From positions 2,914,001 to 2,978,000 of the forward strand of contig NZ_JACCCO010000001.1 of the NCBI RefSeq assembly GCF_013409935.1: a stretch of 64,000 nucleotides of DNA, in the 5' to 3' direction. Both the position numbers and the translations under genes were made by a program. The notes beneath the pieces were generated by a model. The model saw nothing but the letters and a program-made list of their open reading frames with translations, had not been told where the DNA came from and made no database searches. Positions within the stretch are counted from its first letter, which is position 1; each line of letters opens with the position of its first letter. This document shows, piece by piece, positions 43,704-53,413 of this stretch. This DNA is from Streptosporangium sandarakinum. Its GTDB lineage: Bacteria; Actinomycetota; Actinomycetes; Streptosporangiales; Streptosporangiaceae.

Positions 43704-44889
43704 GAAAGCACTCATCCTCGTCGAGAACCTCTCCGTGCCGTTCGACCGCCGGGTCTGGCAGGAGAGCACCGCGCTGCGCGACGCCGGCTGGGAGGTGCAC
43801 GTCATCTGCCCGCGGGGCGCGAAACGGGACACCGAGCCGTACGCCGAGGTGGAGGGGGTGCGCATCCACCGCTACCCGCTGCGGGCGGCGACCGGCGGCC
43901 CGCTCGGCTACCTGCGGGAGTACGGCACGGCGCTGTGGCACACCTTCCGGCTGGCCCGGCGGGTCGGACCGGTGGACGTGGTACACGCCTGCAACCCGCC
44001 CGACCTGCTGTTCCTGGTGGCCCTGACGATGCGGCGGCGCGGCGCCCGGTTCGTCTTCGACCAGCACGACCTGGTGCCCGAGCTGTACCTGTCGCGCTTC
44101 GGCCGCGGCGAGGACCTCCTCTACCGGGCCGTCCGCCTCCTGGAACGGCTCACCTACCGCGCGGCCGACGTGGTCATCGCGACCAACGAGAGCTACCGCG
44201 ACGTCGCGGTCCGGCGGGGCGGCAAGCGGCCGGAGCGGGTGTTCGTGGTGCGCAGCGCCCCGGTGGTCGAACGGTTCCACCAGGTCCCCGTCGAGGAGGG
44301 GCTCAGGCGGGGCAGGCCGCACCTGCTGTGCTACCTCGGGGTGATGGGCCCGCAGGACGGGGTGGACTACGCGCTGCGGTCGCTGGCCCGGCTCCGCGAC
44401 GAGCTGGGCCGTACGGACTGGCACGCGGTCTTCGTCGGCTCCGGTGACACCTTCGACGACATGGTGGCCCTCTCCCGCGAGCTGGGCCTGACCGACCAGG
44501 TGGAGTTCACCGGCCGGATCCCCGACGAGGACCTGCTGCGCTACCTGTCCGCGGCCGACGTCTGCCTGGCGCCCGACCCGCTCAACCCGCTCAACGACGT
44601 GTCCACCATGAACAAGATCATGGAGTACATGGCGATGGCCCGCCCGGTCGTCTCCTTCGACCTGCGGGAGGCGAGGGTGTCGGCCGGGGAGGCGGCGCTG
44701 TACGCGCCGGCCAACGACGAGTCGGCGTTCGCCAAGCTCGTCGCCCGGCTGCTCGACGACCCCGGGGAGCGGCGGCGGATGGGCGAGATCGGCCGGGCCC
44801 GGGTCTCCGGCCCGCTGTCCTGGGAGCACTCCCGGACGGCGCTGCTGGCCGCCTACGAGGCCGCCCGCCCCCGGCGCGCGGGGTCGTGA
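43693..44889 (+). CDS. GT4 glycosyltransferase
   Basis: A 398-aa GT-B enzyme. An N-terminal domain (VENLSVPFDRRVWQESTALR, FDQHDLVPELYLSRFG) is followed by a C-terminal donor domain with LLCYLGVMGPQDGVDY, EFTGRIPDEDLLRYLSAADVCLAPDP and NKIMEYMAMARPVVSFD. The TTG start overlaps the end of the dehydrogenase gene; no better start exists before the conserved N-terminus. Confidence 0.87.
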   Translation: MAGRKALILVENLSVPFDRRVWQESTALRDAGWEVHVICPRGAKRDTEPYAEVEGVRIHRYPLRAATGGPLGYLREYGTALWHTFRLARRVGPVDVVHACNPPDLLFLVALTMRRRGARFVFDQHDLVPELYLSRFGRGEDLLYRAVRLLERLTYRAADVVIATNESYRDVAVRRGGKRPERVFVVRSAPVVERFHQVPVEEGLRRGRPHLLCYLGVMGPQDGVDYALRSLARLRDELGRTDWHAVFVGSGDTFDDMVALSRELGLTDQVEFTGRIPDEDLLRYLSAADVCLAPDPLNPLNDVSTMNKIMEYMAMARPVVSFDLREARVSAGEAALYAPANDESAFAKLVARLLDDPGERRRMGEIGRARVSGPLSWEHSRTALLAAYEAARPRRAGS

Positions 44890-45049
44890 CCTCCGGACGG
44901 AGGACACGACGCCCTGGAGCCCCCGGTTCCGGACCCGCGCCGCGGGACCCCGGAGCCGGGTCCGCGCCGGAAGCCCCCGGCGCGGCGTCCGTCCCGGAAG
45001 ACCTCCGGCACCTGACCCGTACCGGCCTGACGACGAAGGAGTGGTCATC

Positions 45050-45808
45050 GTGAGCGTGCTCGTCGAGACCGTCGTGTCCCCCGAGGCCGCCCCCGTCGCG
45101 CAGGCCGTCGCCGACGCGTCGGCGGCGGTGGCGAGCGGCCTGCTGGGCGGGTTCGGGCGGGCCCACCGGTGGCTCCGCCGCACCGCCGGGCGGCTGCTCT
45201 TCGAACGCCGGTACGGCGTGCGGACCGCCGAGGTCGTGAGCCTGGAGGAGTTCGGGCTGGCCCGCCACGACCGGGTCTACTACTCGGCGGCGAACTGGCG
45301 GACGCTGCGCCGGGCGCTGCCGCGGGACGAGGTCGGCGAACGCGACGTGTTCGTCGACCTGGGGTCCGGCATGGGCCGCATGGTGCTGGAGGCCGCGTCC
45401 CGGTACCGGTTCGGGAAGGTGATCGGCGTCGAGCTGTCGGAGCAGCTCAACGACATCGCCCGGCGGAACCTCGCGACCACCCGCCTGCGCCTGCGCTGCC
45501 GGGACGTCGAGCTCGTCCGGTCGGACGCGCTCGACTACCGGATCCCCGACGACGTCAGCGTGGTGTTCCTCAACAACCCCTTCCGGGGGGAGACCTTCGA
45601 GACCGTGATCGAGCGGCTGGTCGCGAGCGTGGACCGCAGCCCGCGCCGGGTCACGGTGATCTACTTCAACCCCACGGAGGAGGAGTTCCTCCTGGGCACC
45701 GGCCGTTTCCGCCCCCTGCGCACGGTGGCGCACGGGCGCGGGACCCGCCAGGAGGGCCCGTTCGGCCTGACCCGGGTCTACGCGATCACCGAGAGGCCCG
45801 ATGCCTGA
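45050..45808 (+). CDS. Class I SAM-dependent methyltransferase
   Basis: A 252-aa protein with the SAM motif VFVDLGSGMGRMVLEAA, the acidic second strand VIGVELSEQL, and VVFLNNPF at motif IV, a pattern seen in DOT1-like methyltransferases. Presumed to methylate a sugar or a lipid intermediate. GTG 45050 has AAGGAG upstream. Convergent with the next glycosyltransferase. Confidence 0.8.
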   Translation: MSVLVETVVSPEAAPVAQAVADASAAVASGLLGGFGRAHRWLRRTAGRLLFERRYGVRTAEVVSLEEFGLARHDRVYYSAANWRTLRRALPRDEVGERDVFVDLGSGMGRMVLEAASRYRFGKVIGVELSEQLNDIARRNLATTRLRLRCRDVELVRSDALDYRIPDDVSVVFLNNPFRGETFETVIERLVASVDRSPRRVTVIYFNPTEEEFLLGTGRFRPLRTVAHGRGTRQEGPFGLTRVYAITERPDA

Positions 45809-45935
45809 GCCGACCGAGACGGGCCCGCGGAGTCCGGTCGGAGGGGCGACGGCGGCCACCGCACGGCGTGACGCGGCGCTCGGGCCGGGCGGCGGGACGA
45901 AAGCGGCCGCCGCGCGGCGCGCCGCGGTACGCGGG

Positions 45936-46916
45936 TCAGCGGGCAGGACGGGAGCGGCTGCCGCCGTCCGTGCCCCACTGGACCTCGCCGCCGCGGCGGG
46001 CGCGCACCCGGGTCAGCACCCGGTCCGCGAGCAGGACGGCGAGGTAGCAGGCCGCGTCGAGCGGGCTCACCCGGCGCCCCCGCACCAGGGCGGCCAGCGA
46101 GCCGAGCCGCAGGCGGCCCTCGGCCGCGGACCGGCCCAGCGCGGCGAGCTGCCGGTTGCCGAGCCGTACCCGCACCCGCCGGTCGAGGTGCGCCGCGACG
46201 GTCGGGGCGGGCCGGACGAGGGTCCGGGCCTCGGGCACGGTCACCCGCTCGTGCGGGGCGAAGCTCCCGTGCACCCAGCCGTCGTCGGAGATCACGTCCG
46301 GCATGGGGAAGACCCTGGCGTGCCCCCGCCCGGTGAGGAGGTAGGCCCCGGCCCCGGCCAGCCCGCGCAGCGGCGCGACGAGCCGGTCGTGCACCCGGTG
46401 CACGCGCCGGGCGACCCGGCCGGTCCCGGCGAGGTCCCAGTCGGGCACCGGGGCGCAGGCGAGCACCCCCGGCCGGGCCGCGGCGGCGACGAGCGCGCGC
46501 ACCGACGCGGCGTCCAGCTCGACGTCGGCGTCCAGGTAGAGACGGGGGAACGTACGGCAGGCCGCGTCGCCGAGCCGCAGCGCGTGGGCCTTGCCCGGGA
46601 CCGGTGTCTCCAGGACCCGCACGCCCGGCCGCCGGGCGGCCCGCGCCGTACGGTCGGAGCAGGCGTTGGCCACCACCACGACGTCGAACTCGCCGGGCGC
46701 CGAACCGTCGAGCAGCCGGGCCAGGCCGCCCGCGATGACGGCCTCCTCGTCGTGCGCCGGCACCACGATGCTGGCCACCGGCCACCCGGCGGGGGGCGGG
46801 GGGTCCTCGCCGGCGTCGTCCGGGCCGTTCGCCGGGCCGCACCCGGGAACCGCCGCCGGGGCGTCCGCCGGGCCCGGCACCGGATCGTTCACCGGGTCGT
46901 TCACCTGGTCGCTCAC
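45936..46916 (-). CDS. GT2 glycosyltransferase
   Basis: A 326-aa protein. After a Pro/Asp-rich N-terminus, VASIVVPAHDEEAVI, VVVANACSDRT, LYLDADVELDA (DxD metal site) and DDGWVHGSFAP are seen. It is the only minus-strand gene among this stretch of the cluster. GTG 46916 has GGGAGG upstream. Confidence 0.82.
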   Translation of the reverse strand: MSDQVNDPVNDPVPGPADAPAAVPGCGPANGPDDAGEDPPPPAGWPVASIVVPAHDEEAVIAGGLARLLDGSAPGEFDVVVVANACSDRTARAARRPGVRVLETPVPGKAHALRLGDAACRTFPRLYLDADVELDAASVRALVAAAARPGVLACAPVPDWDLAGTGRVARRVHRVHDRLVAPLRGLAGAGAYLLTGRGHARVFPMPDVISDDGWVHGSFAPHERVTVPEARTLVRPAPTVAAHLDRRVRVRLGNRQLAALGRSAAEGRLRLGSLAALVRGRRVSPLDAACYLAVLLADRVLTRVRARRGGEVQWGTDGGSRSRPAR

Positions 46917-46965
46917 CGGAACGCCTCCCGACCGACCGTGAAACCGCGAGAAAGGGGATGACGCC

Positions 46966-47529
46966 TTGAGAGTAGAGCGAACCGCCATCGACGGGGTGCT
47001 GTTGTTCGTACCGACGCCGCACCGTGACGACCGGGGGCTGTTCACCCGGACCTTCGACGCGGTCGTCGCCGAGCGGGCCGGGCTCGACCCCGCCGCGTTC
47101 GTCCAGGACAGCCAGTCACGCTCGCGCCGGGGCACGATCCGCGGCCTGCACGGCCGTTCCGGCCGGGGCGAGGCCAAGCTGGTGCGCTGCGCGCGCGGAG
47201 CCGTGCACGACGTGCTGGTGGACGCCCGCCCGGACTCGCCCACCTTCGGCGAGCGGATCTCGGTGCTGCTCGACGACGAGAGCTTCGTGACCCTCTACGT
47301 GCCGCCCGGGTTGCTGCACGGATTCCAGGCGCTGACCGAGCAGACCGACGTGTGCTACCGCATCGACCGCGAGCACGACCCCGTCGAGGACCTGTCGGTC
47401 CGCTACGACGACCCGGCGCTGGGGATCGACTGGCCGCTTCCGGTCTCCGCGATCAGCGACCGGGATCTTTCGGCGGGATCGTGGGAACGACTCCGGGACC
47501 GGCTCCGGAGCCCGGAAGCGACGAGGTGA
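46966..47529 (+). CDS. dTDP-4-dehydrorhamnose 3,5-epimerase-like protein (RmlC)
   Basis: A 187-aa cupin: DDRGLFTRTFDAVV, QDSQSRSRRGTIRGLHGR, KLVRCARGAVHDVLVDAR, VPPGLLHGFQALTE and GIDWPL match RmlC. The catalytic His (RGLHG) and Tyr region are present. It may act on a dTDP- or other nucleotide-linked keto sugar. TTG 46966 has AAAGGGG upstream and no alternative is available. Confidence 0.83.
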   Translation: MRVERTAIDGVLLFVPTPHRDDRGLFTRTFDAVVAERAGLDPAAFVQDSQSRSRRGTIRGLHGRSGRGEAKLVRCARGAVHDVLVDARPDSPTFGERISVLLDDESFVTLYVPPGLLHGFQALTEQTDVCYRIDREHDPVEDLSVRYDDPALGIDWPLPVSAISDRDLSAGSWERLRDRLRSPEATR

Positions 47530-47537
47530 ACGACGCG

Positions 47538-48461
47538 ATGCGCTGGGGCAGCCTGCTCGCCGCCGTCACGGTGGCCGCCGTGACGTTGCTGGCCGGGTGC
47601 GGCGCCCCCGCACCGGCTCCTCCGGTGAGGAGCGGCGGACCCACCCCCGGACCGGTCGCGCCCACCACCGGCCCCGCTCCCGGGGCCGCCGGCCGCTGCC
47701 CCGGACACCCGACGCCGGCCTGCACGGGCGTGCCGCCGGGCGTGAAGCTCCGGACCCTGGCGCTGAACGAGGAGGGCGCCGCCTACCGCGTCACCAGGTC
47801 CGGCACCGTCCTCGACGGCGTGCGGGTCCCCGGCGTGCTGCTCGTCCACGCCGACGACGTCACCATCAGGAACAGCCAGATCGACGGATACGTCGTCAAC
47901 GCCGACGGCGACAGGACCTTCCGGTTCACCATCACCGACTCGACGATCGGACCGGCCTCCGGCTGCCAGACCCTGCCCGGCATCGGCCAGGACAAGTACA
48001 CCGCCCTGCGCGTCCACGTCCGCGGCCACGGCGACGGCTTCCGCGCCTCCGGCGACGACGTCACCATCCGCGACTCCTACGTCAACCTCTGCTCCAACCC
48101 CGGCGACCACTCCGACGGCATCCAGACCTACAACACCGGAAAGAACCTCACCTTCCACCACAACACCGTCGACCAACGCCACGCCAAGGACATCACCGCA
48201 CCGATCTTCCTCACCGACGACCAGATCATGAACGCCACCGTCACCGACAACCTCATCATGGGCGGCACCTACAGCATCCAGCTGAGGAACGGGCGCGGGA
48301 AACTGGTCATGCGGGACAACAAGCTGGTCGACGGATCGTGGGTCTACGGACCGGTCGACTCGGAATGCGCGAAGATCGACTGGTCGGGCAACTCGCTGGT
48401 GACGATCGACGAGCAGTACCGCGTCACCTCGACCGTCGGCCCCCTGCCCTGCGCGGGCTGA
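47538..48461 (+). CDS. Lipoprotein with right-handed beta-helix domain
   Basis: A 307-aa protein with lipobox LLAGC, a Pro/Gly linker, and a right-handed parallel beta-helix domain with repeated VTIRNSQIDGYVVN/ITDSTIGPASG-type turns and conserved Cys. Such helices bind or cut polysaccharides; no lyase catalytic set is identifiable. The same helix occurs in 48753-50801. ATG 47538 is used; GTG 47526 overlaps the preceding stop. Confidence 0.8.
   Translation: MRWGSLLAAVTVAAVTLLAGCGAPAPAPPVRSGGPTPGPVAPTTGPAPGAAGRCPGHPTPACTGVPPGVKLRTLALNEEGAAYRVTRSGTVLDGVRVPGVLLVHADDVTIRNSQIDGYVVNADGDRTFRFTITDSTIGPASGCQTLPGIGQDKYTALRVHVRGHGDGFRASGDDVTIRDSYVNLCSNPGDHSDGIQTYNTGKNLTFHHNTVDQRHAKDITAPIFLTDDQIMNATVTDNLIMGGTYSIQLRNGRGKLVMRDNKLVDGSWVYGPVDSECAKIDWSGNSLVTIDEQYRVTSTVGPLPCAG
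47910..48283 (+). repeat. 374-bp identical block shared with 50250-50623
   Basis: Every base of this block equals the base 2340 positions downstream. Outside it the two genes diverge at synonymous and other positions. It lies inside the beta-helix domain. Confidence 0.85.
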
Positions 48462-48752
48462 CCCGGCCGGGAAAGCGGCGTGACGGCCGGAAAGCCGAAC
48501 GGCATGATCACTTTTCCGGCGCCGCCTCCGATTCTCTTTCCGGCTCCGATTCCCTTTCCGGTTCCGGACCGCCGTATAACCGTTCACCGGACCGTCCGCA
48601 TGGCCGTTCGCCGATCATTCCCGGACCGTTCGCAGACCAATACTCGTGAATCCGGTGCGTATCTGTGACCCCAGTCGCAACAATGTCCCCTGTGCGAGGA
48701 CCAAGCGGACACATCGTCGAGCCGGGCGAGAACCGGCGCGGAGGTCACAGGA

Positions 48753-50801
48753 ATGTCCAGTACGAGCCCCCCACGGCACGAGGGGAATAGCGAGAGCGCG
48801 CCATCCGCACCATCCCGGCGGCGACCGCCGGTTCTGACGGCGGCGCTGGTCGCCGTCCTCGCGGCGACGACCGCCCCGGCCGTCTGGGCCCTCACCCGTG
48901 ACGGCGTCGCCTTCCGGGAGGCATCCGCCGGGCGGCCCGCCCCCGCCGTCTTCACCCCGGCCCCCGACGCCTCCGATCCCGACCCGTCCGGCTCCGGCGC
49001 CGACTCCGGCACACCGGGTCACGGCACCGCGGACTCCGGCGCCCCCGGTTCCGGCGCCGCCAAGGAGACGAGCCTGTGGCGGCCGGACGTCCCGGTGCGG
49101 GCCGGGACGCACGCCGACCGCGCGCCCGTCGAGCTCGGCACACGTTTCACCGCGGCCCGCGGCGGCTGGGCGACGGGCGTGCGGTTCTACAAGGCCCGGG
49201 GCGAACAGGGCGAGCACACCGGAAACCTGTGGGACGCCCGCGGGCGGCGGCTCGCGCGGGTCACCTTCGAGGACGAGACCGCGTCGGGCTGGCAGGAGGC
49301 CCGCTTCGCCTCACCGGTGAGGCTGGCCGCCGGGCGGACGTACACGGTCTCCTACCACAGCACCCATGGCACCTACGTGGGCACCAGCGGCTCCCGCCCG
49401 GCCCGCTCCGGCCCGCTGGCCACGACGCCGCGCGACGCGGGCGTGTTCGGGTACGGCTCCAGCGCCTTCCCTCAGCGGTCGAACCCGAAGCGGTACAACT
49501 ACTGGGTGGACGTCGTCTTCCGCTGGCGTCCCCAGACCGGGGAGCAGCGGGACACCGGGTCGTCCACCCCCCGGCCGTTCCCCGGGAAGACGACCCCCGC
49601 GCCGGACCGGGGAGACCGGGGCTACTGGCCGGACCAGATCCCATGGGACGGCGAGACCGCGTGGCCCGGTGACGATCCGTGGCCGGACGAGGGCCGGGGG
49701 CCGGACGACGACCGGAGCTCCGGCGACGCCCGGCGCCCCGGTGGCGACCGGTGGCCGGGTGAGGGCCGGGGACCGGGCAGAGGCCGGTGGCCGGGCAAGG
49801 ACCGGTGGCCGGGCGCCACGCCCTCCCCGTCCCCCGATCCGGGCGGAACCGCCACGTCCTCTCCGGGCGACGGTTCCGAGGCCCCGGGTGACGGCGGGAC
49901 CCCCCGGCCCGCGCCGACCGGAAAGGGCTCGGACGGGCCGGACGACACGCCCGGGACCGGCGGCACCGGCGGGCCCACGCTCACGCCGAAGCCGGTCCCG
50001 CCGCGCGACCCGGAGCCCGTCCCGGACGGCAGGGTGTGCGCGGGGCATCCGACGCCGGCCTGCACGGGCGTGCCGCCGGGCGTGAAGCTCCGGACCCTGG
50101 CCCCGAACGAGGAGGGCGCCGCCTACCTCGTCACCGCGCGCGGCACCGTCCTCGACGGCGTGCGGGTCCCCGGTGACCTGGTGATCAACGCCGACGACGT
50201 CACGGTCAGGAACAGCCAGATCGACGGCCGGGTGATCAACGCCGACGGTGACAGGACCTTCCGGTTCACCATCACCGACTCGACGATCGGACCGGCCTCC
50301 GGCTGCCAGACCCTGCCCGGCATCGGCCAGGACAAGTACACCGCCCTGCGCGTCCACGTCCGCGGCCACGGCGACGGCTTCCGCGCCTCCGGCGACGACG
50401 TCACCATCCGCGACTCCTACGTCAACCTCTGCTCCAACCCCGGCGACCACTCCGACGGCATCCAGACCTACAACACCGGAAAGAACCTCACCTTCCACCA
50501 CAACACCGTCGACCAACGCCACGCCAAGGACATCACCGCACCGATCTTCCTCACCGACGACCAGATCATGAACGCCACCGTCACCGACAACCTCATCATG
50601 GGCGGCACCTACAGCATCCAGCTCAAGAACGCCCGCGGGCGGCTGGTCGTCCGCGACAACAGGCTCGTCGATCGCTCATGGGTCTACGGTCCCGTCGAGG
50701 CCGACTGCGCGAAGATCGACTGGTCGGGCAACTCACTGGTCACCATCGACCAGAGCTACCGCGTCACCTCGACCGTCGCCCCGCTGCCCTGCAGCGGCTG
50801 A
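48753..50801 (+). CDS. Secreted DUF4082 and beta-helix protein
   Basis: A 682-aa protein. A signal/anchor helix lies near residues 27-47 and a Ser/Pro linker follows. A DUF4082 jelly-roll domain covers about residues 108-258 (GTRFTAARGGWATGVRFYKA, YVGTSGSRPARSGPL). A long Pro/Gly/Asp/Arg-rich low-complexity linker contains GDRWPGEGRGPG-type repeats. The beta-helix domain at the C-terminus is nearly identical to the upstream lipoprotein. It probably binds the glycan at the cell surface. ATG 48753 has GGAGG upstream. Confidence 0.82.
   Translation: MSSTSPPRHEGNSESAPSAPSRRRPPVLTAALVAVLAATTAPAVWALTRDGVAFREASAGRPAPAVFTPAPDASDPDPSGSGADSGTPGHGTADSGAPGSGAAKETSLWRPDVPVRAGTHADRAPVELGTRFTAARGGWATGVRFYKARGEQGEHTGNLWDARGRRLARVTFEDETASGWQEARFASPVRLAAGRTYTVSYHSTHGTYVGTSGSRPARSGPLATTPRDAGVFGYGSSAFPQRSNPKRYNYWVDVVFRWRPQTGEQRDTGSSTPRPFPGKTTPAPDRGDRGYWPDQIPWDGETAWPGDDPWPDEGRGPDDDRSSGDARRPGGDRWPGEGRGPGRGRWPGKDRWPGATPSPSPDPGGTATSSPGDGSEAPGDGGTPRPAPTGKGSDGPDDTPGTGGTGGPTLTPKPVPPRDPEPVPDGRVCAGHPTPACTGVPPGVKLRTLAPNEEGAAYLVTARGTVLDGVRVPGDLVINADDVTVRNSQIDGRVINADGDRTFRFTITDSTIGPASGCQTLPGIGQDKYTALRVHVRGHGDGFRASGDDVTIRDSYVNLCSNPGDHSDGIQTYNTGKNLTFHHNTVDQRHAKDITAPIFLTDDQIMNATVTDNLIMGGTYSIQLKNARGRLVVRDNRLVDRSWVYGPVEADCAKIDWSGNSLVTIDQSYRVTSTVAPLPCSG
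50250..50623 (+). repeat. 374-bp identical block shared with 47910-48283
   Basis: Partner of the block in the upstream lipoprotein gene. Complete identity, including third codon positions, within otherwise diverged homologues. Confidence 0.85.
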
Positions 50802-50908
50802 CGGCGACCTGGCGGCGCGGGCGGACTCAACGACCGCCTGCGCCGCCGGACGCGGATCGGCACCCCGCGCCGCCGGACATGGCCCTCCGCTCCCGAAGCC
50901 GGCCCCAG

Positions 50909-50935
50909 CCCCAAAGATAGGAATCGTTCTTGGGG
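50909..50935. terminator. Weak hairpin between convergent genes
   Basis: CCCCAA (50909-50914) can pair with TTGGGG (50930-50935) around an AT-richer loop. It lies between the beta-helix gene and the CapK-like gene, so it may serve both directions. Confidence 0.4.
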
Positions 50936-51069
50936 TGTAGCCAAGGTAAGCCCAACCCCACAATGCGATCTTGAAGGGGCGTGGGTGCGGTTTGGTGACT
51001 TACGGGCGGGTACGTCGGGTCGCCGCTACGGTGAGCACGGTTCGGAGGTGAGGCCGGCCCGCGCCGCAG

Positions 51070-52440
51070 TCAGCGGGCCAGGGGGATGACCCTGCGGAAC
51101 TTGCCGCCGGCCGACTGCTCCGGCGGCTCCTCGGCGCGCTCCAACGCGACGTGCTCGGCCCTGTGTTCGGCCAGCAGGCGCGAGATCTCCTCGCGCACGG
51201 TCCGCCACACGTGATCGGGGTCGGCGCCGTCCGCCTGCTTCAGCCGCACCCGCAACGTGGCTGGCGCGCTCTGCACGACCTGGAACTGCGCGATGCCGGG
51301 GACGCGGTCCAGCAGCGTGCCGAACGCCATGGGGGAGATGCGGACGTGCCCGCCGTCACCGGCGGGGAACTCGAGCATCTCCGCCGCGCGGCCCTGCACC
51401 TGGACGGCGGGCAGCGGGCTGCCGCACGGGCAGGCGTCGGGCCGCACCAGGACGTTGTCGCCCAGGTCGTAGCGGAGGATCGGCTGGACCCGGTTGGCGA
51501 GATTACTCAGCAGGACGGTGTGCGAGGGCTGCCCCGGCGGGACGGGCCGGTGGTCGGCGTCGACCGGCTCCAGCACCGCCCAGTCGGTGTTGACGTGCAG
51601 CCAGTTGTGCGCGCAGCCGTAGGTGAGGAAGCCGCACTCGGTGGCGGCGTAGGCGGAGCGGACCTGGGCGTGGAACGCGGCGGCGATCCGGGCGCGGTTC
51701 TCCTCGGTGAGCGCCTCGCCGCCGGCGATGACCACCCCCGGGTGGATGTGCAGGCGACCGGCCTCCTGCTCGCCGGCAAGCAGCCCGAGCATGCCGGAGA
51801 AGCCGGCGAGCGAGCCGGGGTTGTATCGGTTCAGCTCGGCGGCCAGTTCCGGCAGCGGCTTGTGGATGGAGAACTCCCGCATCATCCAGCCCAGCCGCGG
51901 GTAGTCGCGTCGGAACCGCGCGGCCCCGGCGACGGTGGAGAAGTGGCCAGGCGGCGCGGAGACGATGGCGGTGCGGCCGGCGCCGCGCATGAGGCGCACG
52001 AGGGCGCCGACCCCCAGCCCGGCTCGCGCGCGCTGCCCGACCGCGTTGCCCACGGCCACGCTCCGTTCGTCCTGCAGGAAGATGCCGCGCAGCCCGCTGG
52101 TGCCGGACGTGGTGGCCACGAGGTACCGCCCCTGGAAGCGCTCGCCCACGAGGGCGGGGTCGGCGACGAACTCCCGGGCCTTGGCCAGCGTCACGTCCGG
52201 GTCGGTGACCCACTCGTCGAAGCGCGCCATGAGCGCCTTCTTGTCGGTGACCGGGAGCCGCGCCGGGTCGTCGATCTCGTCGGGCAGCGCCCGGTACAGC
52301 TCGCGGTAGTAGGGCGAGTGGGCGCGGGCGTAGGCCACAGCCTCGGCCAGGCGGGCCCGTTGCCGCCGCGCGATCCCCTCGGGGCCCTCGCGCAGCGCCC
52401 GCCGCGCGTCGCGGGCGAGACTTCGTCCGTTCTCTGTCAT
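51070..52440 (-). CDS. Adenylate-forming enzyme, CapK/phenylacetate-CoA ligase-like
   Basis: A 456-aa protein with the AMP-binding signature TTSGTSGLRGIF (about residue 120) and A-domain motifs YAATECGFLTYG, RYDLGDNVLVRPDACPCG and GKFRRVI (C-terminal Lys). PaaK-like CapK members activate carboxylic acids for attachment. It overlaps the TetR gene by ATGA, so the two form an operon. Confidence 0.82.
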   Translation of the reverse strand: MTENGRSLARDARRALREGPEGIARRQRARLAEAVAYARAHSPYYRELYRALPDEIDDPARLPVTDKKALMARFDEWVTDPDVTLAKAREFVADPALVGERFQGRYLVATTSGTSGLRGIFLQDERSVAVGNAVGQRARAGLGVGALVRLMRGAGRTAIVSAPPGHFSTVAGAARFRRDYPRLGWMMREFSIHKPLPELAAELNRYNPGSLAGFSGMLGLLAGEQEAGRLHIHPGVVIAGGEALTEENRARIAAAFHAQVRSAYAATECGFLTYGCAHNWLHVNTDWAVLEPVDADHRPVPPGQPSHTVLLSNLANRVQPILRYDLGDNVLVRPDACPCGSPLPAVQVQGRAAEMLEFPAGDGGHVRISPMAFGTLLDRVPGIAQFQVVQSAPATLRVRLKQADGADPDHVWRTVREEISRLLAEHRAEHVALERAEEPPEQSAGGKFRRVIPLAR

Positions 52441-53093
52441 GACGGGTCGTTCCCTTCTGCAGCGTCCGCGCGGACCGAGAGCAGGCCGCGCGCGGCGACG
52501 TCGAGGCCGTGCCGCGCGGCCCGCCACAGCTCGTCCTGCGACCGGCCGAGCTCGACGCTCGCCAGGCTCGCCTGCTGGACGGCGCCGATCAGGGAGCCGG
52601 TCATCGCGGCGGCGGTGATCGGATTCAACTGGTCCGGGAACGCCTTCAGCAGTTCGCCGGCCATCCTCCGCTGCAGGTCCAGCATCAGGTACAACCCCTT
52701 GGCCTGCAGCGCCGGTGTCGTCATCATCAGGCGGACCCCCGCCGACAGCTCCTCTGGCTCCTTGCGGGGCACCTCGGGACGGCGCCGGGCGGCGTACTCC
52801 TGCACCGCCCTGATCAGCAGCTCACCCGGCCCCTCCTGCGGCCGCGGCGCCGCCAGCGCGCCGAGCAGCAGGCCGAAGATGTGCTCGACGTCGGCGAATA
52901 TGGCCTCGTCCTTGGCACGGAAGTAGTTGAAGAACGTCTTGGGGTCGACGTCCGCCGCCAGGGCGATCTGCGCCACCGTGGTCTGCTCATACCCCTGCTC
53001 GGCGAACAGCCTCATCGCCGCGGCGATGATCCGCTGCCTGGTCAGCCGCTTCTTGCGATCGCGGCGTGATTCCTCCACGCGCAAAATATACAT
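52437..53093 (-). CDS. TetR family regulator
   Basis: A 218-aa protein. The N-terminal HTH reads RIIAAAMRLFAEQGYEQTTVAQIALAADVDPKTFFNYFRAKDE; the ligand-binding half is helical. It likely controls its own operon, including the CapK-like gene. ATG 53093 is listed, but TATATT on the minus strand places a leaderless transcript at the in-frame GTG 53078. Confidence 0.85.
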   Translation of the reverse strand: MYILRVEESRRDRKKRLTRQRIIAAAMRLFAEQGYEQTTVAQIALAADVDPKTFFNYFRAKDEAIFADVEHIFGLLLGALAAPRPQEGPGELLIRAVQEYAARRRPEVPRKEPEELSAGVRLMMTTPALQAKGLYLMLDLQRRMAGELLKAFPDQLNPITAAAMTGSLIGAVQQASLASVELGRSQDELWRAARHGLDVAARGLLSVRADAAEGNDPS

Positions 53094-53103
53094 CACATGG
53101 AAC

Positions 53104-53120
53104 TTTCTAGATACTGGAAA
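53104..53120. promoter_or_regulatory. Candidate TetR operator
   Basis: TTTCTAG (53104-53110) and CTGGAAA (53114-53120) form an imperfect palindrome (one mismatch) just upstream of the TetR promoter. Confidence 0.45.
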
Positions 53121-53413
53121 ATTTTTCGAGTCATCCGACGCGGCCGCGTGCCCGGCCTTCGACTCACTCAACCAAGATCGCAATTGCGGGTTTTGGGCCC
53201 ACCTTGGCCACACCCCGTCCTGGGCTGGCACGCTCGCAGAGGTGTCGGAGTTAGGTGATTTGCCGACACCCCGCACAGCCCAGCCTTCGACCGCCCGGAA
53301 AACCGGACATCGGGGATGGAATACCATGCCGGGCGAGTGACTGCAGGCCGGAACCGACGACAGGATTTCCCGACAGCTAGAAGGATGCTCTGTCCTTCAT
53401 TGAGGAGCCTCCG
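53121..53413. other. Intergenic region of mixed composition
   Basis: About 290 bases with lower GC than the neighbours and a CGCAATTGCG palindrome at 53179-53188. No gene is supported. Confidence 0.45.

Noticed and set aside
48462-48752. Riboswitch before the DUF4082 gene
   Set aside because: The gap has GC-poorer segments and small CCGATT/TTTCCGG repeats, but no recognisable riboswitch core could be traced.
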